A stretch of DNA of 64,000 bases from positions 1 to 64,000 of the forward strand of contig CALLLP010000008.1 of NCBI GenBank assembly GCA_938008165.1, given 5' to 3'. The notes below the pieces were generated by a model. That model worked only from the letters and a program-made list of their open reading frames with translations. It had not been told where the DNA came from and made no database searches. This document shows positions 8,185-17,537 of this stretch, piece by piece; position 1 is the stretch's first letter, and every line of letters starts with the position of its first letter. Both the position numbers and the translations under genes were made by a program. This DNA is from an uncultured Neomegalonema sp. GTDB lineage: Bacteria; Pseudomonadota; Alphaproteobacteria; Rhodobacterales; Rhodobacteraceae.

Positions 8185-9047
8185 AACGGATCAGCATGGC
8201 CCAAAACCGTGCACAGGCCGCGCTTTTTTCGGCGGTCGACCGGCGCGAGGCATGGCTCTGGATATTGGCCATGTTCGTCGCCTCCTGCGTCGCGCTACAG
8301 GCGCCTGACAATACTATGGCGGGCCTTTTGCGGGCCTTTGGTGAGCATAACCTCGTCTATTGGCTATGCTACGCCGTTATCGCGCAATGCATTTCAAGCA
8401 GCGCGAGCGAACCGCTCGACGGTCTGTCTCTCGCCGCGCTGGTCGGGGGCGCGGCGGCATTGGGCGGGATCAGCCTTTTGAGCATGCCCGTACTCGACGG
8501 ATTGATCGCGACGGGCCTTGGGCTGTTGCTATACCGCGCATATGGAAACGATCCGCGCCTCAGAGGGGCCGCGATCGTCTTTATCGCCCTTGCGGTGAAT
8601 ATCTTCTGGGCCAAGGCGGTTTTCGCGATCTTCAAGGAACCCATCGTCGTCCTCGACACGCGCTTTACCGAGGTGATGCTGCGCCTCTCCGGCTATGAAG
8701 TCGAGCGGACGGTCAATACGCTCACGGCGGGCAACGGGTTCTATATCACGATTATCGGGGCTTGCTCGGCCTTCAATAACCTGTCGCTTGCCGTTCTCGC
8801 CACCATTGCCGCCCTGATCGGCGTGCGGGGGCATTTACAGCGCCGCGATCTTGGCGGGATTGCGCTGGTCTGCCTCGTTCTGATGATCTTCAACAGCCTG
8901 CGACTATCCGTATTCGCTTCCAGCCGGGGGGCCTATGAATACTGGCATGAGGGCGCAGGGATACCGATATTGGCCGTGATGCAAACAGCGGTGACTCTGG
9001 CGGCGGTCGCGTTTGTGGTGTTCAGGTCGCGGCCCAAACTGGCATGA
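8181..9047 (+). CDS. exosortase-like transpeptidase (archaeosortase/exosortase superfamily)
   Basis: 288 residues from the GTG at 8181 (an ATG at 8196 is also possible), largely hydrophobic with about eight predicted membrane segments. The three family catalytic residues are present in order and spacing: Cys195 in GACSAFNN, Arg241 in FNSLRLSVFA and His256 in YEYWHEGAG. Exosortases cleave C-terminal sorting signals of exported proteins at the periplasmic face and are thought to transfer them to another acceptor. It is coupled by 4-nt overlaps to the tiny tail protein upstream and the accessory gene downstream. The subfamily is not recognised. Confidence 0.85.
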   Translation: MKRISMAQNRAQAALFSAVDRREAWLWILAMFVASCVALQAPDNTMAGLLRAFGEHNLVYWLCYAVIAQCISSSASEPLDGLSLAALVGGAAALGGISLLSMPVLDGLIATGLGLLLYRAYGNDPRLRGAAIVFIALAVNIFWAKAVFAIFKEPIVVLDTRFTEVMLRLSGYEVERTVNTLTAGNGFYITIIGACSAFNNLSLAVLATIAALIGVRGHLQRRDLGGIALVCLVLMIFNSLRLSVFASSRGAYEYWHEGAGIPILAVMQTAVTLAAVAFVVFRSRPKLA

Positions 9048-9529
9048 TGTGGCTGCGCCTCTCGACGATCGGAATCATCGCCCTTCTGGTGACGGTACGG
9101 CTGGGCGCTGCCGGAGACTATCGGCATGACGTGCTGAAAGGGGCGCATGATACGCTGGTCGAGGCGGGGCTTGAAATCCTGCCCTCCACGCGGATGTGGG
9201 ATGAGAATTACGGGGCCGTACGCGTTCGTCCCCCCGATTGCGACCATGATGTCGCGGTTATGCCTTTTCCCATCATGATCGATACCGCCGCCATGCGCCA
9301 AGCCATCAAGGTCGACGAAGAAGCAGGGCGCATCATCTATTTTGATACGCAATGGGATACGCAGGTCAAAACGGGGCTGTTCCTCTCGCTCATTCGCCAA
9401 AGAATGCGGCACGCGCTGGGAACCTCCGATCTCTATCCCTCAGGCAATGCCTTGCTGTTGTCAGGATCGGCGGAATGCCTTGCAACCTTTCCTGTCGATA
9501 TGGCCGCTGCATGGCGAATCCGCTCCTGA
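9044..9529 (+). CDS. exosortase-locus accessory protein of unknown function
   Basis: 161 residues. An N-terminal membrane anchor or signal (RLSTIGIIALLVTVRLGAAG) precedes a soluble domain with WDENYGAVRVRPPDCDHDVAV and FDTQWDTQVKTGLFLSLIRQR. The ATG overlaps the exosortase-like stop (ATGA). Size, anchor and position resemble the EpsI-type (DUF3485) accessory proteins that accompany exosortases, but I see no decisive shared motif, so this is only an analogy. It is the last gene of the unit, followed by a dispersed repeat and purC. Confidence 0.65.
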   Translation: MMWLRLSTIGIIALLVTVRLGAAGDYRHDVLKGAHDTLVEAGLEILPSTRMWDENYGAVRVRPPDCDHDVAVMPFPIMIDTAAMRQAIKVDEEAGRIIYFDTQWDTQVKTGLFLSLIRQRMRHALGTSDLYPSGNALLLSGSAECLATFPVDMAAAWRIRS

Positions 9530-9628
9530 ACGGGCAAACTGCTTGCGGCGCATCGGGCAAGTTTCTATACACGCGCGCAGGATACGAAAGGCGGTCATCG
9601 CCCTTCGGGGGGCATCTAGAGGGGTCGG

Positions 9629-9711
9629 CGATCAGGGTGAGCCAAAGAGTGTCAGGAAATGCGCATGTCTTGGCGCAATTCCTGATCCGACTTGGTCGCC
9701 GGTCGCTCTAG
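9629..9711. repeat. dispersed intergenic repeat, copy A
   Basis: Shares an about 83-nt imperfect match with 50885-50967 (same orientation), and a core of about 45 nt with the reverse complement of 25916-25976. In this copy CAGGAAATGCGC (9653-9664) and GCGCAATTCCTG (9673-9684) form a 12-bp stem with one mismatch and an 8-nt loop. The unit ends 27 nt before purC. Confidence 0.8.
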
Positions 9712-9738
9712 CGCCAGTTTTGAATCGGAGTACAGGCG

Positions 9739-10503
9739 ATGAGCCGTCGACGGTTGGTCTATGAAGGCAAGGCAAAGACGATCTATGCCGGGCCGGAGCC
9801 GGGCACGCTCGTCCAGCATTTCAAGGATGACGCGACCGCTTTCAACGCCGAGAAACATGCGATTATCGAGGGAAAGGGTGTCCTCAATAATTTCATTTCC
9901 GAGTTCATGATGACCCATCTGAACAGCGTTGGCGTACCCACGCATTTCATTCGCCGCATCAATATGCGGGAACAGTTGATCCGCGAGGTCGAGATCATCC
10001 CGCTAGAGGTGGTGGTCCGCAATGTGGCCGCAGGATCATTGGCCAAGCGCCTCGGGATTGACGAAGGCACGCCCCTGCCCCGTCCGATCGTGGAATATTA
10101 CTACAAGGACGACAAGCTCGGCGATCCGATGGTGGCGGAGGAGCATATCGCCGCCTTCAACTGGGCCAGCCCGCAGGATCTGGACGATATGGTTGCGCTG
10201 GCCCTGCGTGTGAACGACTTCATGAGCGGGTTGTTCCTTGGGGTCGGGATCAAGCTGGTCGATTTCAAGATCGAATGCGGCCATATCTATGACGGTGATA
10301 TCCCCCGCGTTATCATCGCCGATGAAATCAGCCCCGATTCGTGCCGTCTGTGGGATGTGAAGACCGGCCAGAAATTCGATAAGGATGTCTTCCGGCGCGA
10401 TCTTGGCAACCTGATGGATGGCTACACCGAAATCGCCACACGACTGGGCGTGATGCCCGAAAAAAGCGTGGTGCGGGGCACCGGCCCCAAATTGGTCCAT
10501 TAA
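9739..10503 (+). CDS. purC: phosphoribosylaminoimidazole-succinocarboxamide synthase
   Basis: 254 residues, the usual SAICAR synthetase length. Visible family blocks are [11 protein letters not shown] at the N terminus, [40 protein letters not shown] and [15 protein letters not shown]. It joins CAIR and aspartate with ATP in purine biosynthesis. It heads the run purC-purS-purQ with small gaps, and a dispersed repeat occupies the upstream region. Confidence 0.96.
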   Translation: MSRRRLVYEGKAKTIYAGPEPGTLVQHFKDDATAFNAEKHAIIEGKGVLNNFISEFMMTHLNSVGVPTHFIRRINMREQLIREVEIIPLEVVVRNVAAGSLAKRLGIDEGTPLPRPIVEYYYKDDKLGDPMVAEEHIAAFNWASPQDLDDMVALALRVNDFMSGLFLGVGIKLVDFKIECGHIYDGDIPRVIIADEISPDSCRLWDVKTGQKFDKDVFRRDLGNLMDGYTEIATRLGVMPEKSVVRGTGPKLVH

Positions 10504-10514
10504 GGGAGAATGCC

Positions 10515-10754
10515 ATGAAAGCGCGTGTTTTCGTGACCCTGAAATCCGGTGTTCTCGATCCGCAGGGCGCAGCCATCGGCGCGGCGCTGGGCGGCATGGG
10601 CTTTGACGGGGTGAACAGCGTCCGTCAGGGCAAGGTGTTCGAGATCGACATGACCGATACGGATCGCCCGGAGGCCGAAGCGCGGCTCGACGCGATGTGT
10701 AAGCGCCTGCTCGCGAATACCGTGATCGAAGATTATTCGATCGATTTAAGCTAA
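10515..10754 (+). CDS. purS: phosphoribosylformylglycinamidine synthase subunit PurS
   Basis: 79 residues beginning [20 protein letters not shown], the hallmark of PurS, and ending [12 protein letters not shown]. PurS is the small scaffold subunit that bridges PurQ (glutaminase) and PurL (synthase) in the three-component FGAM synthase. It lies 11 nt after purC and 56 nt before purQ. purL is not in the window, so it is encoded elsewhere. Confidence 0.95.
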   Translation: MKARVFVTLKSGVLDPQGAAIGAALGGMGFDGVNSVRQGKVFEIDMTDTDRPEAEARLDAMCKRLLANTVIEDYSIDLS

Positions 10755-10810
10755 CGACTTGTAAGAAAACGGCCAGTCATGGGCCCGTTTGCGATGCCAG
10801 CGAGGACGCA

Positions 10811-11482
10811 ATGAAATCCGCCGTAATCGTTTTTCCCGGTTCCAATTGCGATCGCGATATGGCCGTGGCTCTGCACGAGGCGACCGGGGCCGCGCCCGCG
10901 ATGGTATGGCACAAGGACAGCCAATTGCCGGAGGGGCTGGACCTGATCGCCGTACCCGGCGGGTTTTCATTCGGGGATTATCTGCGCTGCGGGGCGATTG
11001 CGGCCCAATCGCCCATCATGCGCGAGGTGGCGGATTTTGCGGGCAAGGGCGGGCATGTGCTTGGGGTCTGCAACGGTTTTCAGGTCCTGATCGAAACGGG
11101 GCTTCTGCCCGGTGTGCTGATGCGCAATGCAACGCTGAAATTCGTCTGTCGCGACGTGCCCCTGCGGGTCGAGGAGGCGCAAAGCGCCTTCACGCGCGGG
11201 TATATGTCAGGGCAGGAGATCGTCCTGCCGGTCGCCCATCATGACGGCTGCTATGTCGCCGATGACGAGACGCTGACCCAATTGGAAGACGAGCAACGGG
11301 TCGCGTTCCGCTATCGCGATGCGGTGAATGGCTCGATGAACGATATTGCGGGCATCCTGTCGCAGAATCGCCGGGTGCTGGGCATGATGCCACATCCTGA
11401 GCGGGCGGTGGATGCGCGGGTATTGGGCACCGACGGCACGCCGATGTTTCGCGCATTATCCGAGATGATGGTGGCCGCGTGA
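10811..11482 (+). CDS. purQ: phosphoribosylformylglycinamidine synthase glutaminase subunit
   Basis: 223 residues forming a class I glutamine amidotransferase. [17 protein letters not shown] gives the oxyanion-side strand, [13 protein letters not shown] carries the nucleophilic cysteine, and [10 protein letters not shown] carries the catalytic histidine. It releases ammonia from glutamine for the FGAM synthase reaction with PurS and PurL. Its stop overlaps the GTG of the following lipoprotein gene. Confidence 0.96.
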   Translation: MKSAVIVFPGSNCDRDMAVALHEATGAAPAMVWHKDSQLPEGLDLIAVPGGFSFGDYLRCGAIAAQSPIMREVADFAGKGGHVLGVCNGFQVLIETGLLPGVLMRNATLKFVCRDVPLRVEEAQSAFTRGYMSGQEIVLPVAHHDGCYVADDETLTQLEDEQRVAFRYRDAVNGSMNDIAGILSQNRRVLGMMPHPERAVDARVLGTDGTPMFRALSEMMVAA

Positions 11483-11892
11483 AAATGATGATCGCCCTTG
11501 TGGTCTGCGCCACCCTCACCGCCTGTGCTACCGCGCCCCAACCGACACGGACGGTGCCCCCTGCCCCGCCCAGTATTGCCTTTACGCCCGTTGCCTTGGG
11601 CGATCTAGAGGGTCGCGAGGGGCTGATTTTTCCCGATATCACCGTGCAGACGGCCTATGCTGGTGTCGAGGGCTATGTGGCCCAATGCCTCGGCGGGCGG
11701 GGCCTCACCCGGCAGGCAGAGCCGCATGGCTTTTCGCTGATCGATCCCGCGGGGAGCGCGCCGTTTTTGCGTGTCGTCATCGCCACGGTCAGCGCATCGA
11801 GCGCATTGGGCCTTGATGGAACCGGCCTGACCCCTGCCATGAAAGAAGCGATAGCGGATACCGTACAGGGACGCCCTCGCTGCGCATCATGA
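11479..11892 (+). CDS. small lipoprotein of unknown function
   Basis: 137 residues. A lipoprotein signal peptide with lipobox LTAC ([13 protein letters not shown]) means the mature chain starts at Cys16 and is probably outer-membrane anchored. The rest has no motif I recognise; a [20 protein letters not shown] segment is followed by [16 protein letters not shown]. The start codon GTG overlaps the purQ stop, and its stop overlaps the dusA start. Coupling on both sides shows it is a real gene even though its function is not known. Confidence 0.7.
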   Translation: MKMMIALVVCATLTACATAPQPTRTVPPAPPSIAFTPVALGDLEGREGLIFPDITVQTAYAGVEGYVAQCLGGRGLTRQAEPHGFSLIDPAGSAPFLRVVIATVSASSALGLDGTGLTPAMKEAIADTVQGRPRCAS

Positions 11893-12890
11893 CCGCCGCG
11901 ACCCGTGCCGCGCGGTTCTCCGTCGCGCCGATGATGGACTGGACCGACCGCCATTGCCGGTATTTCCACCGATTGCTGACCCGTCATGCGCTGCTCTATA
12001 CCGAGATGGTGACGGCCCCGGCGGTCATCCATGGCGATCGCGCTCGGCTGCTGGGGTTTTCGCCCGAAGAACACCCCGTCGCCCTGCAACTGGGCGGGTC
12101 CGACCCCCTGCAACTGGCCGAAGCGGTTCGGATTGCCTGTGATTTTGGATATGACGAGATCAATCTGAATGTCGGGTGCCCGTCTGACCGGGTGCAGAAC
12201 GGCGCATTCGGGGCCTGTCTGATGCGCGAACCGGGGTTGGTCGCGGAATGCGTCTCCGCGATGATGGCGGCGTCCGAAGCCGCAGGCGGTCCGGCAATCA
12301 CCGTAAAATGCCGCATTGGCGTCGATGAGCAGGAGCCGCCCGTCGCCCTGCGCGACTTTTTGCGCGTGGTCTCGGCGGCGGGGGTTTCGCGCTTTTCGGT
12401 CCATGCGCGCAAGGCGTGGCTGCAAGGTTTGTCGCCCAAGGAAAACCGCACGATCCCCCCCCTCGACTACGATCTGGTGCGGATGATGCGCAGCGAAAAT
12501 CCGGGCTTGCACCTGTCGCTCAATGGCGGGATCGATACGCTGGACGCGGCGACGGCACATCTGGATGACGGATTCGCCGGGGTGATGATCGGGCGCGCGG
12601 CCTATCAAAACCCGTGGGATATGCTCTCAGGTGTCGATGAGCGCGTCTTTGGCGCCGCCCCGCGCGACACCGATGCCCGCGCCGTGGTGGCGGCAATGGC
12701 CGAGTATGCGGGCCGGGTGGACGCGCCCGTCAAGAGCATCGGGCGGCATATGCTGGGCCTCTTTACCGGCAAACCGGGCGCAAAGATCTGGCGACGGTAT
12801 CTGTCGGAGCATATGTATCTACCCGATGCCGGTCCCCATACCCTGCTCGATGCGATGCAGGCGATGGAGCATCGCCCCGCCTATGCCTGA
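11889..12890 (+). CDS. dusA: tRNA-dihydrouridine synthase, DusA type
   Basis: 333 residues, a flavin TIM-barrel. FSVAPMMDWTDRHCRYFHRL is the N-terminal DusA signature, LNVGCPSDRVQNGAFGACLM carries the catalytic cysteine, SVHARKAWLQGLSPKENR is typical of DusA rather than DusB, and SLNGGI and VMIGRAAYQNPW are the phosphate-binding strands. DusA reduces U20/20a in tRNA with NADPH and FMN. ATGA overlap with the lipoprotein gene and an 8-nt overlap with the next gene indicate one operon. Confidence 0.93.
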   Translation: MTAATRAARFSVAPMMDWTDRHCRYFHRLLTRHALLYTEMVTAPAVIHGDRARLLGFSPEEHPVALQLGGSDPLQLAEAVRIACDFGYDEINLNVGCPSDRVQNGAFGACLMREPGLVAECVSAMMAASEAAGGPAITVKCRIGVDEQEPPVALRDFLRVVSAAGVSRFSVHARKAWLQGLSPKENRTIPPLDYDLVRMMRSENPGLHLSLNGGIDTLDAATAHLDDGFAGVMIGRAAYQNPWDMLSGVDERVFGAAPRDTDARAVVAAMAEYAGRVDAPVKSIGRHMLGLFTGKPGAKIWRRYLSEHMYLPDAGPHTLLDAMQAMEHRPAYA

Positions 12891-13677
12891 CCCGCTGCAC
12901 CAATACCGCGAGGATGGCTGGACCGTCTTTCCCCCCGATCCGGCGGTGGCGGCATGGGCCGGGGCCTGCGCATCCGTGGCCCGCGAGATGCTGGTAGATC
13001 CCGCGCTCGCGCAGGGGTATCGCTGCGATGGCACATGGTTCGCGGGGGTCAATGCGCTGGAAAACGATGCAACCGGGGCCGTGCCGGGGCGCGTGCCACC
13101 GCTATCGGGAGCGGCGGTGGCGTTTGTGCGCGGGGCGCTGGGCCATGGGGATGTGTCATGGGATCGCGCGCAGGTCTCGGTCGTCTTTCCCGGCTATCCA
13201 CGCCATGGGGCTGAGGATACGGAAGCCAGTTTCCGCTATCGCCACACCCGCTGCGCCGCCCATGTCGACGGGCTGGAGCGGTCGATGCCGGACCGGCGGC
13301 GCAGATTGTCGGAAACACACAGCTTTTTACTGGGCATCCCACTGGGGGAGGCAGGCGAAGACGAAGGGGCCTTTGTCGTCTGGCGCGGTTCTCACGAAAT
13401 CATGCGCGCGGCCTTTGCCGAAGCTTATGCAGGCCATGATCCGGCGGATTGGTTCGGGATCGATATTACGGACCCCTATGTCGCGGCCCGCAAGCGGTGC
13501 TTTGAGGTCTGTGAGCCGGTGCGGATCGCGCCGGGGATGGGGGCGGCCTATGTCATGCATCCGTTGGCCCTGCATGGGGTAGCGCCATGGGAGGGGGCAG
13601 GGATGACCCCACGCATGGTCGCCTATTTCCGCCCCGATGCCTTTGCAGGCGACCCGGCGCGGTGGATTACCGCCTGA
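12883..13677 (+). CDS. phytanoyl-CoA dioxygenase-like Fe(II)/2-oxoglutarate oxygenase
   Basis: 264 residues. AAHVDGLERSMPDRRR supplies the first His and Asp of the facial triad; MHPLALHGVAPWEGAG with a following MTPRMVAYFR supplies the distal His and the 2-oxoglutarate-binding Arg. The spacing fits the phytanoyl-CoA dioxygenase superfamily. A DETHSFLLGIPL-like core strand is seen as SETHSFLLGIPLGEAGEDEG. Substrate unknown. The start at 12883 overlaps dusA by 8 nt, and the last 11 nt overlap the end of the convergent protease gene. Confidence 0.75.
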   Translation: MPDPLHQYREDGWTVFPPDPAVAAWAGACASVAREMLVDPALAQGYRCDGTWFAGVNALENDATGAVPGRVPPLSGAAVAFVRGALGHGDVSWDRAQVSVVFPGYPRHGAEDTEASFRYRHTRCAAHVDGLERSMPDRRRRLSETHSFLLGIPLGEAGEDEGAFVVWRGSHEIMRAAFAEAYAGHDPADWFGIDITDPYVAARKRCFEVCEPVRIAPGMGAAYVMHPLALHGVAPWEGAGMTPRMVAYFRPDAFAGDPARWITA

Positions 13678-14338
13678 GCGTCAGCGTATTTCCACTCACA
13701 TCGAATCCACTGAGCCGATTGAGAAAACTCATCCCCAAAAGCGGCTGTGACAACCGTCCCCGCTCCAGAACCAGCGCTTCGACATTGCGCAGGGCGATAT
13801 CGCCCACCTCCATCCGGTCGATGCGGATCGGGGCGGCGACGGCCACGCCATTCGCCGTACCGACCTGCACGATGAAGGACAGATCCGACGGCGTGTAGCC
13901 CAAGTTAGTTGCAACCTCAAGGGGCAAAACGACGCTCGATGCACCCGTATCGAGCAAAAAGGTCACCGGATCGCCATTGACCATCACACGGGTCGCGAAA
14001 TGGCCGTCGATATTCCGGCGCAGGGTCACAGTGCCATCCCCCTCGCTCTGGGGTACGGTCGGCAGCAACTCGCCCTTGATGCGCAGATATGCGGTATTCA
14101 GATCGTCGCGGAAGCTATAGGCATAGATCAGCGCGATCAGCAGGGCGAACCAGATGGCGAGATACTTGACCGTCTTGCCAAATGAGGTCGAGCGCCCGAC
14201 GCCGAACAAGACAAGCGCCAGAAACGCAAGCATGTAAAGCGCCTGCAACAGCTTATCCGTATCGCCAAGGATGGCGGGGTCGATCGTGTCGCAACCGCTG
14301 AGAATCAGCGGGAGGGCAAGCCAGCGCCAGCGCATCAT
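13667..14338 (-). CDS. membrane-anchored retropepsin-like aspartic protease
   Basis: 223 residues. The N terminus has a possible lipobox (LILSGC) and two hydrophobic segments (LYMLAFLALVLFGVG and YLAIWFALLIALIYAY). The C-terminal half is a clan AA protease domain with the active-site motif FLLDTGASSVVLP and the later hydrophobic strand LLGMSFLNRL, as in the TIGR02281 family of bacterial single-lobe aspartic proteases. It probably acts as a dimer at the membrane. The start overlaps the DUF1289 stop (ATGA). The 3' end overlaps the convergent dioxygenase gene by 11 nt. Confidence 0.85.
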   Translation of the reverse strand: MMRWRWLALPLILSGCDTIDPAILGDTDKLLQALYMLAFLALVLFGVGRSTSFGKTVKYLAIWFALLIALIYAYSFRDDLNTAYLRIKGELLPTVPQSEGDGTVTLRRNIDGHFATRVMVNGDPVTFLLDTGASSVVLPLEVATNLGYTPSDLSFIVQVGTANGVAVAAPIRIDRMEVGDIALRNVEALVLERGRLSQPLLGMSFLNRLSGFDVSGNTLTLRR

Positions 14339-14580
14339 TCGCCCCTGAGCCGAGCCGCCCGGCCACCCCGACGCGGCGGTCTGGCCGCTTCCACCCGCGA
14401 GGCACGGGCGGGCAACTCATCCATCACACTACGCCGCTCCTCAGGCGCAAGGCGGGACCATGAGGCGATTTCGGCTCCGCTGCGATAGCATCCCATGCAC
14501 AGGCGCTCGGTCGGATGCAGGACGCAAACGCGCACACAGGGCGACTCGATTTCGTCGCGCCGCCAGACAGGATCGGTCAT
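14335..14580 (-). CDS. DUF1289 family small cysteine protein
   Basis: 81 residues. [31 protein letters not shown] has the four-cysteine pattern CxxxC...CxxC typical of DUF1289, a probable metal-binding fold of unknown role. An Arg-rich tail follows. It is sandwiched by 4-nt overlaps between dxs (upstream) and the aspartic protease (downstream). Confidence 0.88.
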   Translation of the reverse strand: MTDPVWRRDEIESPCVRVCVLHPTERLCMGCYRSGAEIASWSRLAPEERRSVMDELPARASRVEAARPPRRGGRAARLRGE

Positions 14581-16523
14581 GCCAGCATCGCGCGCCGGAC
14601 CGCCGCAATCTCCGCTTTGTCGGTGCCCAGCGCTTCCAGTGCGGCGGCGGCGATGGCGCTCGAATCCAGACCGGCCTCACGGTACATCGCCGCCGGGCTG
14701 TCCTGATCGATGAAGGTATCGGGCAGGCGCAGGCTGCGCACTTTCAGCCCCGCATCCAGCGCCCCAGCATCGGCCAACAGCGTCAGAACATGACTGCCAA
14801 AGCCCCCGATGGCCCCCTCCTCGACAATGACCAGCGCTTCGTGATTGCGGGCAAGGCGCAGAACAAGATCGATGTCGATGGGCTTGGCAAACCGCGCATC
14901 CGCCACGGTCGTGGGCAGGCCGCGCGCGTCCAGCTCCTCCGCCGCGAGGATCGCTTCGCCCAGCCGTCCGCCCAAGGACAGGATGGCGACCTTGCTGCCC
15001 TCGCGCATGATGCGGCCCTTGCCGATCTCCAGCGCTTCGCCGCGCTCTGGCATATCGACGCCCATCCCCTCGCCGCGCGGATAGCGAAAGGCGCTGGGGC
15101 GGTCGTCGAGTTCAAGCGCGGTACGCACCATATGTTTCAACTCCGCCTCATCCCCGGCGGCCATGCATACAAAGCCCGGCAACGCCGCAAGATAGCCGAT
15201 GTCAAAGCTGCCCGCATGGGTCGGCCCATCGGCCCCCACCAGCCCCGCCCGGTCAATGGCAAAGCGCACGGGCAGTCGCTGGATCGCGACGTCATGGACG
15301 ATCTGGTCATATCCGCGTTGCAGGAACGTCGAATAGATGGCGCAGAACGGTTTCATCCCCGCAGCGGCCAGCGCAGCGGCAAAGGTGACGGCGTGCTGCT
15401 CGGCGATGCCCACATCGAAGGTGCGCTCCGGGAAGGCCTCGCCATAAAGATCAAGGCCCGTGCCGGACGGCATGGCGGCGGTCACGGCGACGACACCCTT
15501 GTCTTCCTGCGCTTCTTGCATCAGGGCTTCGGCAAAGACCTTGGTATAGCTGGGCGCATTGGATTTCGCCTTGGACTGCTTGCCGGTCACCACATCGAAT
15601 TTCGAAACGCCGTGATATTTGTCGGCGCTCGTCTCGGCGGGGGCATAGCCCTTGCCCTTCTGGGTGACGCAATGGATCAGCACCGGCCCGTCATGGCGGT
15701 CGCGCACATTGCGCAGGACCGGCAGCAGGTGGTCCATGTTATGCCCGTCGATCGGGCCGATATAGTAAAAGCCCAGCTCCTCGAACAAGGTGCCGCCGAC
15801 AGCCATCCCCTTGGTGTATTCCTCCACCTTCGCCGCGCGCTTGCGGATGCCCTCCGGAAAGATGCTGGTAACCTGTTTCATCAGGTCGCGGAAAGTTTTG
15901 TAGGTGCCCCCCGACCACAGTTTCGCGAGATAGGCGCTCATCGCGCCCACGGGCGGGGCGATGGACATCTCGTTGTCGTTGAGAATGACGATCAGGCGCG
16001 ATTTCAACCCGCCCGCATTGTTCATCGCCTCATAGGCCATGCCCGCACTCATGGAGCCGTCGCCGATAACGGCGATCACATTTTCCTTCGCCCCCTTCAG
16101 CTTGGCGGCGGTTGCAAAACCAACCCCGGCGGAAATGGAGGTCGAGGAATGGGCCGCGCCGAAGGGGTCGTAGAGGCTTTCGGCCCGCTTCGTGAACCCG
16201 GCCAGTCCTCCGCCCTGACGCAGCGTGCGGATGCGGTCGCGCCGCCCGGTCAGGATCTTGTGCGGATAGCATTGATGCCCGACATCCCAGATCAGCTTGT
16301 CGATGGGCGTGGCAAAGACCGAATGGATCGCGACGGTCAGCTCGACCACCCCAAGGCTGGCCCCCAGATGCCCCCCGGTCACGGAAACGGCGGAGACCGT
16401 CTCGGCGCGCAATTCATCGGCGAGGCTGCGCAATTGCTTATCGGTCAGCTTCTTGAGATCGGCGGGCGATGAAACCGTATCGAGCAACGGGGTCTCGGGT
16501 CTCGGGGCAGCTTGGTCCGTCAC
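14577..16523 (-). CDS. dxs: 1-deoxy-D-xylulose-5-phosphate synthase
   Basis: 648 residues, full length. The thiamine diphosphate motif begins [20 protein letters not shown], with an upstream HSSTS segment. The transketolase-like middle has [15 protein letters not shown] and [16 protein letters not shown]. It condenses pyruvate and glyceraldehyde-3-phosphate to start the MEP isoprenoid pathway. Its neighbour ispA uses the pathway products. The gap to ispA is about 105 nt, with no clear terminator. Confidence 0.96.
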   Translation of the reverse strand: MTDQAAPRPETPLLDTVSSPADLKKLTDKQLRSLADELRAETVSAVSVTGGHLGASLGVVELTVAIHSVFATPIDKLIWDVGHQCYPHKILTGRRDRIRTLRQGGGLAGFTKRAESLYDPFGAAHSSTSISAGVGFATAAKLKGAKENVIAVIGDGSMSAGMAYEAMNNAGGLKSRLIVILNDNEMSIAPPVGAMSAYLAKLWSGGTYKTFRDLMKQVTSIFPEGIRKRAAKVEEYTKGMAVGGTLFEELGFYYIGPIDGHNMDHLLPVLRNVRDRHDGPVLIHCVTQKGKGYAPAETSADKYHGVSKFDVVTGKQSKAKSNAPSYTKVFAEALMQEAQEDKGVVAVTAAMPSGTGLDLYGEAFPERTFDVGIAEQHAVTFAAALAAAGMKPFCAIYSTFLQRGYDQIVHDVAIQRLPVRFAIDRAGLVGADGPTHAGSFDIGYLAALPGFVCMAAGDEAELKHMVRTALELDDRPSAFRYPRGEGMGVDMPERGEALEIGKGRIMREGSKVAILSLGGRLGEAILAAEELDARGLPTTVADARFAKPIDIDLVLRLARNHEALVIVEEGAIGGFGSHVLTLLADAGALDAGLKVRSLRLPDTFIDQDSPAAMYREAGLDSSAIAAAALEALGTDKAEIAAVRRAMLA

Positions 16524-16628
16524 AGGGTCGGCCTCCGTCAGCGCGCATTTGCGCGGGTTCGTATCATTATCCCCCGCACGTTAGCGCGAAGAACGGGCGA
16601 TGCCAATCCGGGACAGAAAAAGTGTCAA

Positions 16629-17537
16629 CTATGATTTACGATCCAGCGCATGATCCGCCAGATCGCGCAAGGGGGCCGCCCGGTCGCCAAGGGGGGCAAG
16701 ATGCGCTTTTGCTTGTTCCGTTAACAGGGCCGCGCGCTCTTTTGCCCCATCGATGCCGAGCAGATCCACAAAGGTAGCCTTGCCCGCATCGGCGTCCTTC
16801 GCCACGGCCTTCCCTACCGCCGCGACATCCCCGATGGCATCCAGCAGGTCGTCGCGAATCTGAAAGGCGAGACCGAAATCGCGGGCATAGTATTCGACCG
16901 CGCGGCGGTTGGTGGCCGATGCGTGCCCCAGAATCGCGCCCATCGCACAGGACGCCTCGATCAGCGCGCCCGTCTTCATCCGTTGCAGGCGCGAGGTGGC
17001 GGCGAGAGATAGCGGCTCGTCGGCCTGTTCCGCCTCGATATCGATCATCTGGCCGCCGACCATCCCCCGCGCGCCCGATGCCCGCGCGAGACAGGCGACC
17101 AATTCGCATCGGATGAAGGGGTTTTCATGGGTCGCTTCGCTGGCAAGGATCGAAAACGCCATGGTCTGAAGCGCATCCCCGGCCAGAATCGCGGTCGCCT
17201 CGTCAAAGGCGATATGCGTCGTCGGGCGGCCCCGGCGCAGGTCGTCGTCATCCATCGACGGCAAATCGTCATGGACCAGCGAATAGGCGTGGATGCATTC
17301 CAGCGCCGCCCCCACGCGCAGGGCATGGCCGCGATCGGTGCCAAACAGGATCGCCGTCTCCACCGCCAGAAAGGCGCGCAATCGCTTGCCCCCTTCGCAG
17401 GCATAGCGCATGGCATCGAGAAGGCGCGCTTCGGCGCAGCGCACGCCGTCCACCTCGGCGCGGGGCAGCAGCGAGGCGAGAGTGTCGGCAATATCGTCGG
17501 CATTCGCGCGCAGGCGCGTTTCGATCCCGCTCATCAT
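16629..17537 (-). CDS. ispA: polyprenyl synthetase, farnesyl diphosphate synthase type
   Basis: 302 residues. The first aspartate-rich motif is in VHDDLPSMDDDDLRRG and the second in FQIRDDLLD; GGKRLRAFLAV near the N terminus binds the homoallylic diphosphate. The residues before the first motif (ECIHAYSLVHDD) fit short-chain FPP or GGPP synthases. It chains IPP units onto DMAPP. Its ATG directly follows the xseB stop (TGAATG), a tight operon with xseB and dxs. Confidence 0.92.
   Translation of the reverse strand: MMSGIETRLRANADDIADTLASLLPRAEVDGVRCAEARLLDAMRYACEGGKRLRAFLAVETAILFGTDRGHALRVGAALECIHAYSLVHDDLPSMDDDDLRRGRPTTHIAFDEATAILAGDALQTMAFSILASEATHENPFIRCELVACLARASGARGMVGGQMIDIEAEQADEPLSLAATSRLQRMKTGALIEASCAMGAILGHASATNRRAVEYYARDFGLAFQIRDDLLDAIGDVAAVGKAVAKDADAGKATFVDLLGIDGAKERAALLTEQAKAHLAPLGDRAAPLRDLADHALDRKS

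Noticed and set aside
14460-16472. A 670-residue open frame on the plus strand opposite dxs
   Set aside because: It is the antisense shadow of a conserved, motif-complete dxs; composition is Arg/His/Gln-rich with no domain pattern.
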